64,000 bases of DNA from Atherix ibis (GCA_958298945.1 OY282609.1:37607212-37671211); one strand, 5' to 3'. Positions 11,390 to 23,281 are shown, counted from the first letter of the stretch. Notes: generated by a model not told the origin, from the sequence alone. Made by a program: numbers and translations.

Positions 11390-11800
11390 CATAATAAATC
11401 CTGTCGGTATGAAGTCAGTTTGTTAGCATTCTAGAGAAGGATGGGGCGGGATTTATCGATTGACGAATACATTTATTTATTCATACTTGATGTGAATGAG
11501 GAAATTGTGGTTGTTAAAGAATATCATAAAAGGGTGTGGAGAAGAGTAGTTTCTTGAATTATATTATTGGTTAGCGTGGGAAGAAGCTAAATCTATAGAG
11601 GAGGGTAATAGGGAGTGGTAATAAAAGTATTGTTACTCTTTCACCGATATTGCTGTTTTACGTGCTGCTGTTGTTTTGTTGGTGGTACTACTACTAGTGT
11701 GGTTCCTGTCATTGTTGGTGCAGAAATTTATAGGGATGGTTTTATTATTATTGAGGTTATTGTTGATATTGCTGTTAGTTTTTTATCTATAGTTTTTTTT
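11390..11800 (-). pseudogene. LINE family B fragment spanning the ORF1/ORF2 junction
   Basis: Matches 42530-42800 on the minus strand. Shared blocks are GTTAGCATTC.AGA.AAGGATG, TTTATTTATTCATA and a TTTCTTGAAT segment, followed by the codon-repeat region (GCTGCTGTTG) that encodes the Gln-rich end of ORF1. It therefore holds the first codons of the endonuclease ORF and the last part of ORF1 only. Both flanks break abruptly, so it is a small rearranged piece. It sits tail to tail with the plus-strand copy at 12150-13500. Confidence 0.78.
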
Positions 11801-11814
11801 TAAATATTCGTTTT

Positions 11815-12035
11815 TTTTTAAAACAAAATTTAATTAATTTAAATCTAACAAAATTTATCAAAATGGACATTTTAATTGAAGAAAGAAATTTTATTAATTT
11901 AATAGAAACCTAAATTTTTTAATACTAAACTTTATTTTCAAAATTATATTTTATTGATTTAAATGAAAACGACATTTTACAAAACGGAAGTTTTGTTTTA
12001 AAACTGAAAATATTTTAATTTAAAAAAGAAAATTC
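11815..12035. repeat. AT-rich minisatellite, unit about 60 bp, locus 1
   Basis: Three to four diverged units share a core like TTTTATTAATTTAAATGAAAAC, starting near 11825, 11886, 11942 and 12003. The same unit recurs at 21225-21405. No coding capacity. Confidence 0.6.
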
Positions 12036-12149
12036 AAACATTGTGACTATTGCAAATTGATCTACTCAAGTGAATACCGACATTGCATATAAGCTATCTC
12101 CATCACAAATATCAGTAATTTTATTCAGCTAGGTCGTGCCATTTCAAAA

Positions 12150-13500
12150 CTCATTAGTACCAAATAGTTTATTTGCAATTCGATTGCAAAAGGGCTTGCA
12201 ATGCAATCTATATCTGTGTAAAGATTGTTCGGTATCTTGAGAAATCGAAACACACTTTTCGCACATACCAGCGAAACAAAACAAATCTTTTAACACGTAT
12301 TCGTCATCTACGTCATTCAACACCAATTGAAGATATAAAAACTGAGTTAAAGATACTGCCAAATATCTCACTAGAGTTTCTACCGTAAAAATAGGTACTC
12401 CTCTGCCACTATTTTTAGAGTCATTAAAACCAGCTTCAAACAACAAAGATACCTCCAGTGTCGAAATACTAATGTACACAAAAATAAAAATTGAAGAAAC
12501 GTTCTTCAATAAACATATTATGCAATGCCAAAGATGCCAAGAGTAGAAACACACGTGTGCAGATGAGCACCTTATTACAGAATGTTTAAAAAATAGAGCT
12601 ATACTTATCACTGAATGTCTATTCTAGAAAAAGCTGCAAGAGGAAATCAATTTAAATAAAACAATAACCACCAAGTAGTATACATATCCAACCAGTCTAG
12701 CAAAACTTGTCATTTGCTGCGGTCGCATCAGGAGTCTCCAACATTTAACAGTAATAATAGAAATAATAAAAACTTCACCAACAGTAATAATAACAGGCCC
12801 AACTACAATAATCACACCAACAACAGGAATAATTGTATTCCCCCTCTGCCGTTGTCTTCCCCGATATATCATCAATAGTTCCCCAATTACCCAAGTCACT
12901 TATACAGGAAATAAATAAAAAATAACACCACTATTAATATTTACTCAAAGAAACAAAATACAATACTACCCACAGTGCTACTGCCATTCTCACAAGAAAT
13001 TCCTTATCCGTTTTCTTTTTATTCCTATATTGTAGAATATTTTCGTCAATGCACCGCCATTTAATTGACTGCTGTACTGTCTTATTAACTATTGCCTACA
13101 CATATTGTCCTTCAAATTTCATTGCTAGTGGTGACTCTAACGTCAAACACGAAGAGGGCTATCGCATCTCACCAAAAATTAGGCTATCGAATTATTCTTA
13201 ACTTTCATGCTCTCTCTACCAAGTCTCATCTTAAGTTTCCTGACATACTAGATTATTTTATAACTAGTCTTATGAATTCCTCCAATATATATATATTAAT
13301 TCCCTCCTAGGATTTAACCCCAATCATAGTCCTCTTCTACTACTCCTTGATACCTAGCCTACTCCAAAAGCTCATGTTTTGAGACATTAATTAACCAATC
13401 GATTGGGAATTGTTCAAACAAAATTTTGCACAAACTTTTACACTATATGAAGACATATTGGACAGAACTCATTGTACTAAAATCGGGACAGAAACTCAAT
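12150..13500 (+). mobile_element. LINE family B copy on the plus strand: ORF1 plus part of endonuclease, decayed
   Basis: Plus-strand translation gives an ORF1 nucleic-acid-binding region (HSTPIEDIKTEL at 12330-12350, typical of the segment before the zinc knuckles in Jockey-type gag proteins). Remnants of the knuckles follow (MQCQRCQE, HLITECLKN near 12520-12595), then an LSFAAVASG segment near 12705 matching LTFAEIASG of the copy at 42950. The endonuclease end lies at 13210-13370 with NPNHSPLLLLLDT, where the usual Asp of the SDH motif reads Asn. Most of the endonuclease is deleted. Numerous stops are present. It abuts the oppositely oriented copy at 13520. Confidence 0.8.
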
Positions 13501-13519
13501 ACATCCGCTACCTAAAAAT

Positions 13520-15830
13520 ATAGTTCTGGGAGACTTGCTGCAGCTTCCGAAGTCATTCTGTATATCATGCGCGGTCTAAAGCGTGCGAAATATTAAAAAA
13601 TATACCTGGGCAGTATTTTTTTCACTCTAGCGAACACGCTATATAATCAACTACGCGATGACACTGCTGGATATTGAATTGCTCAGCTCTAAATCAAAAC
13701 TGATGCTAAAGAATCACACCCTTGGTTTCAAAAATGAGATGAAGGCGTATTCGAAGTATATAGGCCTCCTTCCCCTTTTATCAAAAAAAATTTCTAGAAA
13801 TTTTGATCAAATGGGTAGGAGGCTTATGAGTCTATATAAATTAGGAAGGTTTTTGGGTTTGTTGGGTTTTAGGATCATTTTGATTATGAAAAACTTACTA
13901 ATGTGCGTAGGATACTATTATAAAAAATAGGTTATTATAATGAGGGTTTTTTTTGATAATTGCGTAAGAATTTCCTAAGTTATCAGATCATATCCTGGGG
14001 CTTTTTTATTGGATAGGTATTGTATTGTGTAAAGAACTTATAGAGGAATTAACTTCGAAAGGAGTAAAGAACTTAGGAGGTACACTTATGGACAATTGCG
14101 TTGATATTTACAGGTATATTTGTTCATCATGCTGATTGCCTTTGATGTATTCATGTGGTCAAAAATGTTTTTCGAAAGTGTCTGTTTTCTGTTTGTTAAT
14201 TTTTGCTCAAGTTCCGTTGGTATTACGTAGCGGATGTATAGTTATTTTGTATTTAAGTATTCATCTGGTAGCTGTTCAGAGTGACTTATTAGGTATCAAA
14301 GATTCGGTATTTCAGTTCTCGTTGTAGTTTAATCAGTTTTTTTTTTCTCACTTGGCATTCTTGGATGTTACCACTGGGCCTTGGCTCGATGTTTTTTCCA
14401 TATCAAGCTATGATTTTTCTATAGTACATTTTATTCTTGTTCTCGTTGGTTTGTTGTGAGTTATATGAAGGTTATTGATTAAATTTTGTATGCAAACAGT
14501 CATGTCGTTTACGGCATCGTCTATTTCTTGTTCGTTCTTTAGGCTGCGTTGTAAATATATCGGTTGGCCTAAGTTCTATCTAAAAATATCCTAATTAACT
14601 TTTCCATTTATGAGTCTAGCAGGGTAGGATTTTAACGAAGGAGAGGTGTCTAATGTAAGTAGAACCGGGGAATGGACAAAATTGAGGTCAAGCAATGCAT
14701 TTATATAAGTATTAATGGATATGATAGATGTAAAAATCAAAAAGTCCAGGATATCAGGAAGTTTTCTCGTACTAGCCAGCCAATATTTGAGTATGGGGAC
14801 TTCAAAAGTGGTATAAGGGAGGAATTCTTTCCATGGAATTTGAAATACGATAACGCCATTTAGAGTGGTTGGCATTATAATCTCCTCCCACGAGGAAGGA
14901 TTTTCTAATTGATTTAAAATGGTTCAAAATTCGACGGCAGTTAATTTTTCATTCGGTAGAGAGTCAACGGATGGAACGTTTAAGATGAAGAATTTTCGTT
15001 GAAGGGTAATAACTACTGACTGTAAGGATTCTGTGACAGTTTGTGAGTGGAAGGAATGATTTAAGGAGTTTCTAATAAGGATGGCAGTTTGATATATAAA
15101 TTAGTCACATATAATAAAATGTCTACTTTACTATATAAAATATACTAAAGTCGACATTTTTTTCCATAGTCAATGAAATGTCTTCTCCTTTTATATGTAA
15201 GAGAATCTTCAATTTCTTGTGGGTGTAAAGTCAGTCCGTTAGCATTCTAGAAAAGGATGAATAGGGGTTTATCGGTTGATGGAAAAATTGATTAATTCAT
15301 ATTGGATATGATTGACGAAATAGCTATTGTTAAAGCAGACAATAAAAGAGTAATTTCTTGAATTATATCATTAGTTAGCGTGGAGAAAAGTGTTGTTAAG
15401 TCTGATGAGGAGGGTAATATTTTTCTGCTGTTGATATTCCTGGTGTTGGTACCTTTGTTGGTGTTATTGTGGTTGCTGCTGTTGGTGGTGCTGTTGTTGC
15501 TGCTGCTTCTGCTGTTGTGGTTGCTGCTGTTGTTAGTTCTGCATTTGTTGTGCCGTGGTAAGTTCAGATGTAATTAAAGTAAATGATAGGTTTTATCATA
15601 CTGCCAAAGACATTAAACCCATATTTGTTATTTACATATTTGAACATATTTTTAATTGCAAGGTTTTACATGTGGGTAGCCTTTACAATTTTCCGGATGA
15701 TTTCCAGAATAAAGTTTTATTTGCTGGACTGTGTCGGGTTTTTGAACATTCTACTGTTAAGTGGTCCTCTATATACCTTACGCACTTCGATTTATGAAGA
15801 TAGTATGCTTGTGTATATTCATATTCTTAA
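13520..15830 (-). mobile_element. LINE family B copy B2 (Jockey-like), decayed, ORF1 to RT
   Basis: Colinear on the minus strand with 40790-43150: RT core (13530-13870), linker (13920-14330), endonuclease end (14591-14875, NLPDILDFLIF-like and the LNF.HSPVLLTLDTS block), ORF1/ORF2 junction (15240-15400), Gln-rich region (15420-15545) and degraded zinc knuckles (15560-15830). The first half of the endonuclease is shortened. Stops and indels occur in every domain. The leucine-rich plus-strand frame at 15380-15577 is only the antisense of the CAG-type repeats. The copy is in head-on orientation relative to 12150-13500. Confidence 0.85.
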
Positions 15831-16403
15831 TATCTATGCCATTATACGAGGATAAGGCCCTTCCACTTCTATTTTTATGTATACAAGCGTTTTCAGGTCA
15901 AAAATGGCTTTTTGTTAACTGCTTGTGTTAAGGAAATGAAAAAGAGAGGGAGAGATCCCGTCTTCTATTTAATATTAGAGCAGTTAGTTACTCCGTGACC
16001 ATCATCGCCAATTCATTTCTAATATCCTTTGAAAATTTGTTCCCCTTTGGCCTGATAAGTGTAGAAATCCGTCTTTATTTAGTCATAGTATCAAACAATG
16101 CTTCTGTAGGGTATCCCACATTTGGCTTGAATTGCAAGACCTTTAATTTGAATCATGTAAATGAATGAATGCATCAGTACCAATGCGTCTAGCAAGAGTC
16201 CGGCCAATCTCAACAAAATTGACGTATTTTTTTCCTTCCAAGCGGTCACATGAAACTTTTAATTACTCCGTGTTTACTTTGGTGGCGATAGCAGATGGCA
16301 TTACTCGCGTAGCGGTACTTCTAGATATTACAGCTAGTACAGTTCACTTTCTGTTAATGACTAGAAATTTGCACTGATCACTCACTCACTAGCTATTAAA
16401 TAC
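15831..16403. other. Unassigned stretch between two LINE copies
   Basis: On the minus strand a short readable stretch occurs near 16160-16260 (GRTLARRIGTDAFIHLHDSN), but it meets stops soon after and I do not recognise the family. It could be a relic of an unnamed element. No RNA gene or repeat structure was seen. Confidence 0.4.
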
Positions 16404-16449
16404 GGTTAATCATGGCTACTTGTGAGTTTCGATATATACATAACAACAC

Positions 16450-16923
16450 TGTTCAAAAAAAATCAAATGGATGCCTTCACAATACAATGGAACACCTCTT
16501 TTGCACAAGCTGTCCGTGCATCATCTCATCCCGTCAACACATCAGTATCTTCATCATTGCCACCAACGCCTTCTGCGTCCACCTCACCATTACTACCATC
16601 CCCTTTCCCATCCAAAAAAATTGCAACCCTCTCCTTCCAAAAAAGATTTTGAGCGTAAGCTATCCAATTCTTCAACGCCAATTGTCAAAAAAAACTTTTA
16701 TAAATACAGAAATCCACGCATCTTCTGGTAAATCAATTACCCCCCCATCAAAATCCCCACTCTCAAATTTCCATACACCGTCAACCCACCCCCGATTCAC
16801 CAGTGAACAAGTTCCTATACTAATTAACACGGTGAAAGACCTCGACCCAGAAGATCGCAGCGTCGTTCTAAACATAGCCCCAAATATGAAGTCTGGAAAA
16901 CCAGGCACAAGCTCCAGAAAATA
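16450..16923 (+). pseudogene. Family A ORF1 C-terminal fragment
   Basis: Beginning MDAFTIQWNTSFAQAVRASS, the translation resembles the region after the zinc knuckles in I-type gag proteins, rich in Ser, Pro and Lys. It changes frame at about 16640-16730 and ends with a stop at about 16922. Upstream RNA-binding and zinc-knuckle sequence is missing here. A possible N-terminal counterpart lies in the separate block at 20610-21023. Function in the parent element would be RNA binding in the RNP. Confidence 0.6.
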
Positions 16924-16989
16924 ATATTGCTAATGTTTTTTCTAAGAGTACGAGCGTGCAATTTGGTGAACAGGAAGTGGTATGCCTTT

Positions 16990-17656
16990 CGGCAAACCCA
17001 TAATGGGGTAAATCAGTACTCTCCAAATATAGTTGCTTTACAAGAAACTAAATTACCTCACTCCTACAACCAACCATTCTACCAAAACCACCAATGTTTA
17101 TTTTTCAAACAAAACCAACAACAACAAAAGAGGTGGTGTATGTTTCCTCATACACCCCTTCATATCCTACTCAAAATCCACGTTTCAACAAATTTTTTGA
17201 CAATCCTTATTTCTGTAAATACTCCCAAAGTCAACATTGCAAATATATATATTGAACACAGCCTGCGTTTTTCACCAGCAGATTGGCAAGGTATAATTAG
17301 CCAATTACCCGAAAATACCATCATCCTTGGAGATTTCAATGCCCAGAGTCATGCTTGGAGTTCCCCAAGAACCTGTTGGCGCGGACAAATCTTCGAGGAA
17401 TGGCTCAACTCTACCGATTTGAGCTTCACTCTACTAAACGATGGTTCACCGATCTTTTTCTCAACTAGAGGTACTACCTCTATTCTTCACCTCAACTTCG
17501 TTCCTACACGGAACTTTGGATTACATTCATGGAAAGTTCATGGCTTCCTTAAAGGAAGTAACCACTTACCCATACTAGTGGAGGCAAATGTTACGCACGT
17601 GAAAATAAAACCACCGTCACGGTTCATAGAAGAGCGCGCAAATTGGGAAAATTACT
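16990..17656 (+). pseudogene. AP-type endonuclease domain of family A, N-terminally defective
   Basis: An open frame (part of 16927-17658) shows endonuclease landmarks: SPNIVALQETKL (metal-binding Glu), IILGDFNAQSHAWSS (catalytic Asp/Asn) and the final SxH box, here GSNHLPILVEANV. That last motif normally reads SDH, so the Asp is replaced by Asn (codon AAC). The usual opening segment with the first active-site Asn is missing or scrambled before about 17020. In the live element this domain nicks target DNA to prime reverse transcription. The two defects make this copy inactive. Confidence 0.85.
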
Positions 17657-17743
17657 GAGCCGCGATTTTCAAAGCTTCTGCTGATCTATCCATTGCCCAA
17701 TCTCTTAATCTTGAGGCAGGAAACATGATAAAAATCTTCAGAC

Positions 17744-19050
17744 GTGCAGCTGCTGGAACAATTTCCTCTTCAGCTGACATGTCTAAAAAAACAACCTGAA
17801 TGGTATTCCTACAAAATCGCAATATTACGACGTAAAAGAAATATGGCCTGGAAAGACTACTCTCGTTTTTTTAGTACGGCAAATCTCATTGAATTGAGAT
17901 TCAGGACTACTCGAGTTAAAAGAGCGGTGAAACAGGCCAAGCTAACAGCTTGGAATAACTTCGCCGCCTCAATTAATTCCCGAACTTCACCGAAAGAACC
18001 ATGGAGAGGTATTAACTGCGTTATTGGTCGCCAAAAAAATGGGATTATCCCATCTCTTGAGTCTGAGAATGGAGCTATATCCGACTCGACAGCTATCGTT
18101 GAGAACTGGCACCTTAGTGGTTCATACCGTAGGGAGTAACAATACTTCACGGAAAATCTCTCACCTATACCGTCAGCCTCCACCCTAATCTTGCACTCCG
18201 CAAACGTAGTTCAACTTTCCGCTGAATTCCTTCAAGGAAACCTTACCTTGAAGCGACAAGGTTTCTTTAAAAATGATTAAAAAGGCACCTTCGACTTTTC
18301 ATATTAGAATTGTCAACCTCTTTAACAAAATTCTGGAAAAATCGATTTTCCCAAATTTTTCAGCTAACAACTTTAGACCAATTTCATTAGTGCCTTGCAC
18401 TTCCAAGATCCTAGGAAAGATCTTAGCTACAAGACTTAACCAGGTGCTTGCCAATACACTCAATACCCAATAATATGCCTACAGGTATGGCAGGGGAACT
18501 CTGAGTATGCTACTTGAACTCCAACATTCAATCCATAATTACCACAAACGTAGACATTGTGGTTTACTCTTATCTTTCGGGATTAGAAAAGGTGTATGAC
18601 CGAATTTGCCCACACAGGGTACTCTTACAGCTGGCAGAGTGGGGAGTAGACTCTGCAATATTGGCACTTCTACGTTCCTACCTAACTGGTAGAACCTTCA
18701 CGGTACGTGCCATCGGTCATTTTTCGTCAAAACGCGATATAAAAAACAGCATCACACAAGGATTCTCTTGATCAATGATCCTATTCAATATATATATTCA
18801 CTCCCTTTCCCACCATCTATCATCCTTTAACCACTTTATATATGCTGATAATATTTTTATACTTGTTTCTGGTGCTGATCTTCAAAATCAAACAAATAAC
18901 GCCATCCACAACATCAACACTTGGAGCAGCATCAACAGTGCGGTAATAGATCCTGTCCGTGGAGGAAAATGGAATCTTCAGATTAACAATGCTGTTGATA
19001 AAATTAACATCATTCTCCGAATGGTTAAAATTTGTCAGCAGCAAAAGTAA
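17744..19050 (+). pseudogene. Reverse transcriptase domain of family A with YADN active site
   Basis: The EN-RT linker (17744-18140) is followed by RT. Segments are VSFKMIKKAPSTFH with a frame change (18250-18310), NNFRPISLVPCTSKILGK (18370), AYRYGRGTLSMLLELQ (18480), a frameshift at the Asp segment (one extra G at 18577-18580), CPHRVLLQLAEWG, a stop in the GSPLS region at 18769, then ILFNIYIHSLSHHLSSF and FIYADNIFILVSG (18838-18870). The second Asp of YxDD is Asn (codon at 18850-18852). This is the domain that copies element RNA at the nicked target. Confidence 0.9.
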
Positions 19051-19469
19051 GGTAAGACAAAGTGAGGCCATTAGAGTAACCAATGCCGTTTTGGACGGCA
19101 CTTTACTCTATTTCCTCACTATATGTGTCAGTGTACCAATAGCAGGGAAAATGCTAGTCAAGGCAGCGGTAAACCGTTGCATTAGACTAGCCAGTGGAGC
19201 ACATCGGACATCTCCGGTGGAATCCATACTGATAGAGACTGGTCGAAAACCTATTTTTTCTATCTTCACAATGATCGCCTAAATTTAATCTGTAAAACCT
19301 ATGCCTTCCAAATTACCCCCTCCACACTTTAATCAAAAACATTATCATCTCCCCAAGTTCAAAAAGTCATTCATCATCGTCATCCTAATTAATATCCCAC
19401 CTTATAAGCAATTTATCCATCCTCCCCCTCGTTTTCCGAACTTCTCTTCCACACCCAGATTTAAAACCG

Positions 19470-20390
19470 TTGTTGGGAGCAAAGTTGAAAGTGACTGTTT
19501 CTCTTGACGGGTTTAAGAGGGCTAGCACTGATCCGTCCACATATAGGAAATTTTTCCTTGAACAGTTGGACGGATTAAAAGATCATCGACTGTTGTTCAC
19601 TGATGCCGCCGCTGACACCGATGCCACATCTTTTTCGGTCGTCGAACTTTTTGGCTGCAGCACCCGCACACTATGTTGTAGAATCTTCCCTTATAGGGCA
19701 GCTCCATATTACGGGGAACTGTGAGGCATCAAAACAGCAATTGGAATTGCGACCAGTATTCCCTGCCAACAAAGCGTTATTATTTTTAGCGACAGCCTCG
19801 CCGCCCTTAAAGCCATTTGTGGCTCATCGAGTGACCCAGTACTAACCGCAATTCCTCATAGCCTACTTAGGAATAGGAGTGTCGAGTTGCAATGGGTGCC
19901 GGGGCATGTGGGAACTGTGGGTAATGAAAGTGCTGACAAGGTAGCCGGAGAAACACTCCGTCGGCCAGTGATCACAGTCATTCCCAATCTGCCTCGCCTA
20001 CTAACAGAATGGCAACTAACACCTTTAGCCATCCGCAAACACGATGACTGGACCAATAGCGACACTTTTTTGTCGACTCATTGGATAACCACTAATAAAC
20101 TAGTGTATTCAACATCCATACCGAAATTCTGGGCGCGGAAGGTCCTCAGAATTCGGATTGTACATACCGCTCTTACTCATAACTTCCTTTTTGGCAATAC
20201 CAATCGTCCCTTCTGCCAATCCTGTGGCATTCATTTCACTATCATCCATATTCTACAGGAATGCCACATAACCAAGAAATACTTCGCGAGCAGGATTTCT
20301 CCCATTATGGAGCGGCTGGACCCAACAACTCCATTCTCTAGTCCCCTATTTAAACTTCTACAACATACTAATCTGCTCCACAAAATATAA
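19470..20390 (+). pseudogene. RNase H domain and C-terminal Cys/His tail of family A
   Basis: RNase H motifs read LLFTDAAADTDATSFSVV (first Asp, near 19590), an IFSDSLAALKAI segment in another frame (near 19780-19815), and QWVPGHVGTVGNESADKV (19888-19940), which holds the His and last Asp. A C-terminal frame (19887-20390) follows with FWARKVLRIRI and a Cys/His cluster (CQSCGIHFTIIHILQECH), a tail typical of LINEs that keep RNase H. The domain removes RNA from the RNA-DNA hybrid. Frames are interrupted around 19725-19890, so the copy is dead. A GC-rich short segment at 19690-19710 corresponds to the palindrome at 34-82. Confidence 0.88.
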
Positions 20391-20589
20391 CAAAATTCTT
20401 AATATTCTTTACAACTAAACACAGACCAGTCTCTCTCTGGGATGATTTCCCACACGTACTACGAAGTCGCCAAATGGCCTCACGGTCGTGGCGCTATGAA
20501 GTGGCCCCTGGCACATGTCTAAGGGATCTTACAAACAACAAAAACAAATATAAATCACAATCACAATAACCACAAGCAAACAAACTTAT

Positions 20590-21030
20590 ACCTCTCTGTA
20601 TTAAACAAATTGATCAACTTCCCCACCCTATTGACTAAAGTTACCGATCATCTGCACTTCCTAATACACATAATCTCAATTTCACCTGATTCAAAATTTA
20701 AAACGAACCAGCTCTATCTACGAGTATTTAAAACCAGTTTGGCTCTTAATAATATCAGCAATGATATTCTAAAAAAAAACGATTATCGTAACGATAAATT
20801 TATCAACGCCAAATTAATCAACGTCACTGATATAAAATTGACTTTCACTCTATACCCCTCCCTCAATCAATTAAAGAAAACAATATTTTGCAAGTGGCTT
20901 GTGAATACGTCTGCAGAAGAAATCGTTAGCAACCTCACAGAATACAATGTGGTAGATGCTACAATAGATAAATTATATCTATGCGCGACGGTACGCAATC
21001 ATTTACAGGTATTGTTGTTTTGACTTACGA
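20590..21030 (+). pseudogene. Possible LINE ORF1 (gag) fragment, family A-like
   Basis: A 137-residue open frame (20610-21023) includes VTDIKLTFTLYPSLNQLKKT and FCKWLVNTSAEEIVSNLTEY. This resembles the RRM-like part of I-type ORF1 proteins, where a conserved Glu-Glu-Ile segment follows a short strand. It is followed directly by a family A-like 3' end, so it looks like a 5'-to-3' internally deleted element. The similarity is weak and judged by eye. I could not confirm it against a second copy. Confidence 0.45.
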
Positions 21031-21170
21031 AATCTCCATTTCTTGGATAGTCTCTTTCAGAAAGCTTCCACACATACTATGAAGTCATCAAATATCTTAC
21101 CAACATGGCGCTATAAAGTACCACTGGCATATAAGGGACTTTACAAAACAAACAAATGAGTAGAATTAAT
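21031..21170 (+). repeat. Family A 3' end fragment
   Basis: Carries CACACATACTATGAAGTCAT, AACATGGCGCTATAAAGT and GGGACTTTACAAAACAAAC, colinear with the 3' UTR of the copy ending at 20585. It ends in an A-rich tail near 21150-21170. Confidence 0.8.
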
Positions 21171-21224
21171 TATCACAAGCAAAAATATATAAATGCGATC
21201 GGCCTAGTGGTTCCACCGGAACTT

Positions 21225-21405
21225 TACTTTTATTTTAAAAATGAAATGTTATTAATTCACATGAAACCAAAATTTTTCAAAAGAAAACTATAATTAAAAA
21301 AATAAAATTATATTAATTTCAATGAAAACACATTTAAAAAAAAATGGAACTCTTATTTTAAAAATTAAACTTTATTATTTTAAATTAAAACCAAAATGGT
21401 AAAGA
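21225..21405. repeat. AT-rich minisatellite, unit about 60 bp, locus 2
   Basis: Units with the cores GTTATTAATTCACATGAAACC, ATATTAATTTCAATGAAAAC and TTTATTATTTTAAATTAAAAC start near 21242, 21301 and 21363. The periodicity and consensus match 11815-12035. Both loci lie beside LINE fragments. Confidence 0.6.
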
Positions 21406-21599
21406 AACTCATACAAGGACCAAGGATGACGTTAGTGGTTTTGGTTTCCTTACATATATGATAATTTAATACGAAATTATGTAAGTCTGCCATATGAGGC
21501 CAATAAAAATATCTCCGAATCATATCAAACCTCCATATGCCGATACTGTTGGATCATATAATTTTAAAATAATGTATGTCTTAAGATCCTCCATAACTT

Positions 21600-22310
21600 T
21601 TAAGCATCCTGTTTCTGTAAAGCATCGTCGCTTCGTGGAAGTGCCCGGATATGTATGTACCCGTCACTTTCCTTGAAATCCGGAAATCGGGGTTTCTGTA
21701 CTTCAATTTCCTCCTTCAGGATTTGATAGTCAGAATCCAAAAAGTGTGGAGACTTTAGATCAATTTCCAATTCGGGTATCTTAGGATTTCCTATTTCTTT
21801 GCAAAGAAGCTTCCCTTTCAATGCTCTATATGGAAGTCGAAACGTTGCAATTTCAAGCTCCATCTAGCCAATCTTCTGCTCAGGTTCATAAGCCACTTTA
21901 AACTATCGTGGTGGGTCACCACTTTCAAAGGCATTAGTTCGACGTATGATCGTTATTAGTATCAAATGGCTGCTAAACATTCTTGCTCAGTAATTTCGCT
22001 GAGCCGCGTTTATGTTAGCTTTTGTGATACGTAAGAAATTGGACATTTATTTCTCTCATCTTCTTCCTATAGCTCCACATCTCCCAATCCCATTTTGACT
22101 CGCATCACACTGTATGATGAAAGGTTTAGAAAATACGGGTCTTATCAATATTGGAGAGGAAGGCAATTCAGTTTTTAAATCAATGAAAGCCTTTTGAGCC
22201 TCCTGGGTCCACACAAATTTTGGAGTTTCTCTAAGAGTATTTGTTATTGGACCGGAAAAAGACGCAAAACTCGTAATGAATCGTCTATATCATCCAGTCA
22301 TTCCTATAAG
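21600..22310 (-). pseudogene. Ty3/gypsy LTR retrotransposon pol relic (end of RT, RNase H, start of integrase)
   Basis: The minus strand, from about 22310 downward, translates to the end of a gypsy RT (RRFITSFASFSGPITN, PKFVWTQEAQKAF) and then RNase H, with its first Asp in PFIIQCDASQNGIG near 22100. A degraded block follows that corresponds to QRNY..EQECLA, and then SLKWLMNLSRRLARWSLKLQ near 21870-21910. The linker toward integrase is the 87-residue frame at 21600-21863. Several stops and frameshifts occur. No LTRs were found on either side, so this is an internal remnant of an arthropod gypsy-type element. Confidence 0.85.
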
Positions 22311-23279
22311 AGGGAAGGTAAAAGTTGCGAATATAAAAACGGATAGTCAAAAAAGAAAAAAATCAAAAAACAAAAACAAAAAAAAATGTTTAAGAGAAAA
22401 AATTATTTTTTTAAGAGAAAAAAATCAAAATAACAGGACATTTAAAAAATAAAATTAAGAACAAGGAGGACGAAAAAAAAATGGGGAAGCCGATCAAAAA
22501 CTTGGTTGGAAAAGCCGGCCGCAACCACCCTATGGCACTCCTCGGCCAAAAGAGGGCTACCGGGTTCCTATGGGGAGGAGGAACCTTGAATAAATATGTC
22601 AAGTTAATTTAAATTCATTATAAAAACTTATTTTTAAATAAAATTAATTTAGTTATATTTTTTACTTGTTCATATGCTTTATTTTCTTTTTCTACCTAAT
22701 TTATTTCAAAATCTCCTGCTTTCATTACAATATATTGTCTTCTTTCATTCTCATTATTAGTACTATTAAAAGTAATAATAATAATAAGAGATGACGAAAA
22801 ATAAGTTATTCAACAAAATAACCAATTTCCATGCACGAATATATTGTGTTTTATAAAAAAAAAATGTACATATATACTTCTCACTCTTGTTTATATATAT
22901 TTATACATGTATATGTGTATATATAATATGTATTGTACACACCTATATATAAAGCGCTATACCTTTTTTTGCATGACGGTTGCACAATTTATTTTACTTT
23001 TATTAAAAATATTATTTTCATCCCAGTTTCACCCTTTAAAAAATTTGTTGGGATAGGTAATCCTCATTTTTTATGATTTCTGGTAGACTTTTGATAAAAT
23101 TCGTAGGTCCCTCTGTGTATGCACTGGGCCCTCGCTTTAATTTTTCGAAACTATCCGTAGCTTGCAGTGAATGTATGAATATTGACACTATCGTCATTTT
23201 TACACTTTAGTTGTCAAGGCTTTCTATTGTATGAGAATTCTATCCATATAGCCAATAATATTTTCATTTCTTCTATTAA
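22311..23279. other. AT-rich spacer with one GC-rich patch
   Basis: A patch at 22475-22590 is GC-richer (GGAAAAGCCGGCCGCAACCA) and could be a remnant of the neighbouring gypsy element, but no motif supports that. The remainder is AT-rich with TA-type simple sequence near 22890-22960. Confidence 0.4.
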
Positions 23280-23281
23280 TA

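Larger units (their letters stand above)
16404..20585 (+). mobile_element. LINE family A copy A2 (I/LOA-like), longest copy
   Basis: Plus-strand non-LTR element containing, in order, an ORF1 C-terminal piece (16450-16923), an AP-type endonuclease lacking its N-terminus (17000-17656), RT (18270-19050), a connection region (19050-19500), RNase H (19570-19980), a Cys/His tail (20120-20390) and a 3' untranslated region. The last ends in an A/C-rich tail near 20520-20585 (TTACAAACAACAAAAAC). No poly(A) signal is obvious. All ORFs are broken by indels and stops. The 3' UTR segment with GTCGCCAAATGGCCTC and TGGCGCTATGAAGTGGC recurs at 21080-21160 and 47230-47330, which defines the family 3' end. It carries YADN at the RT active site, as does the copy at 1-1590. 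Confidence 0.9.

Noticed and set aside
12144..12611. 155-residue minus-strand frame
   Set aside because: Plus-strand translation of the same bases gives LINE ORF1 motifs (HSTPIEDIKTEL and zinc-knuckle remnants), so this is a shadow.
15380..15577. Leucine-rich frame resembling a membrane protein
   Set aside because: It is the antisense reading of CAG/CAA repeats that code the Gln-rich end of LINE ORF1. The same applies to 42759-42983.
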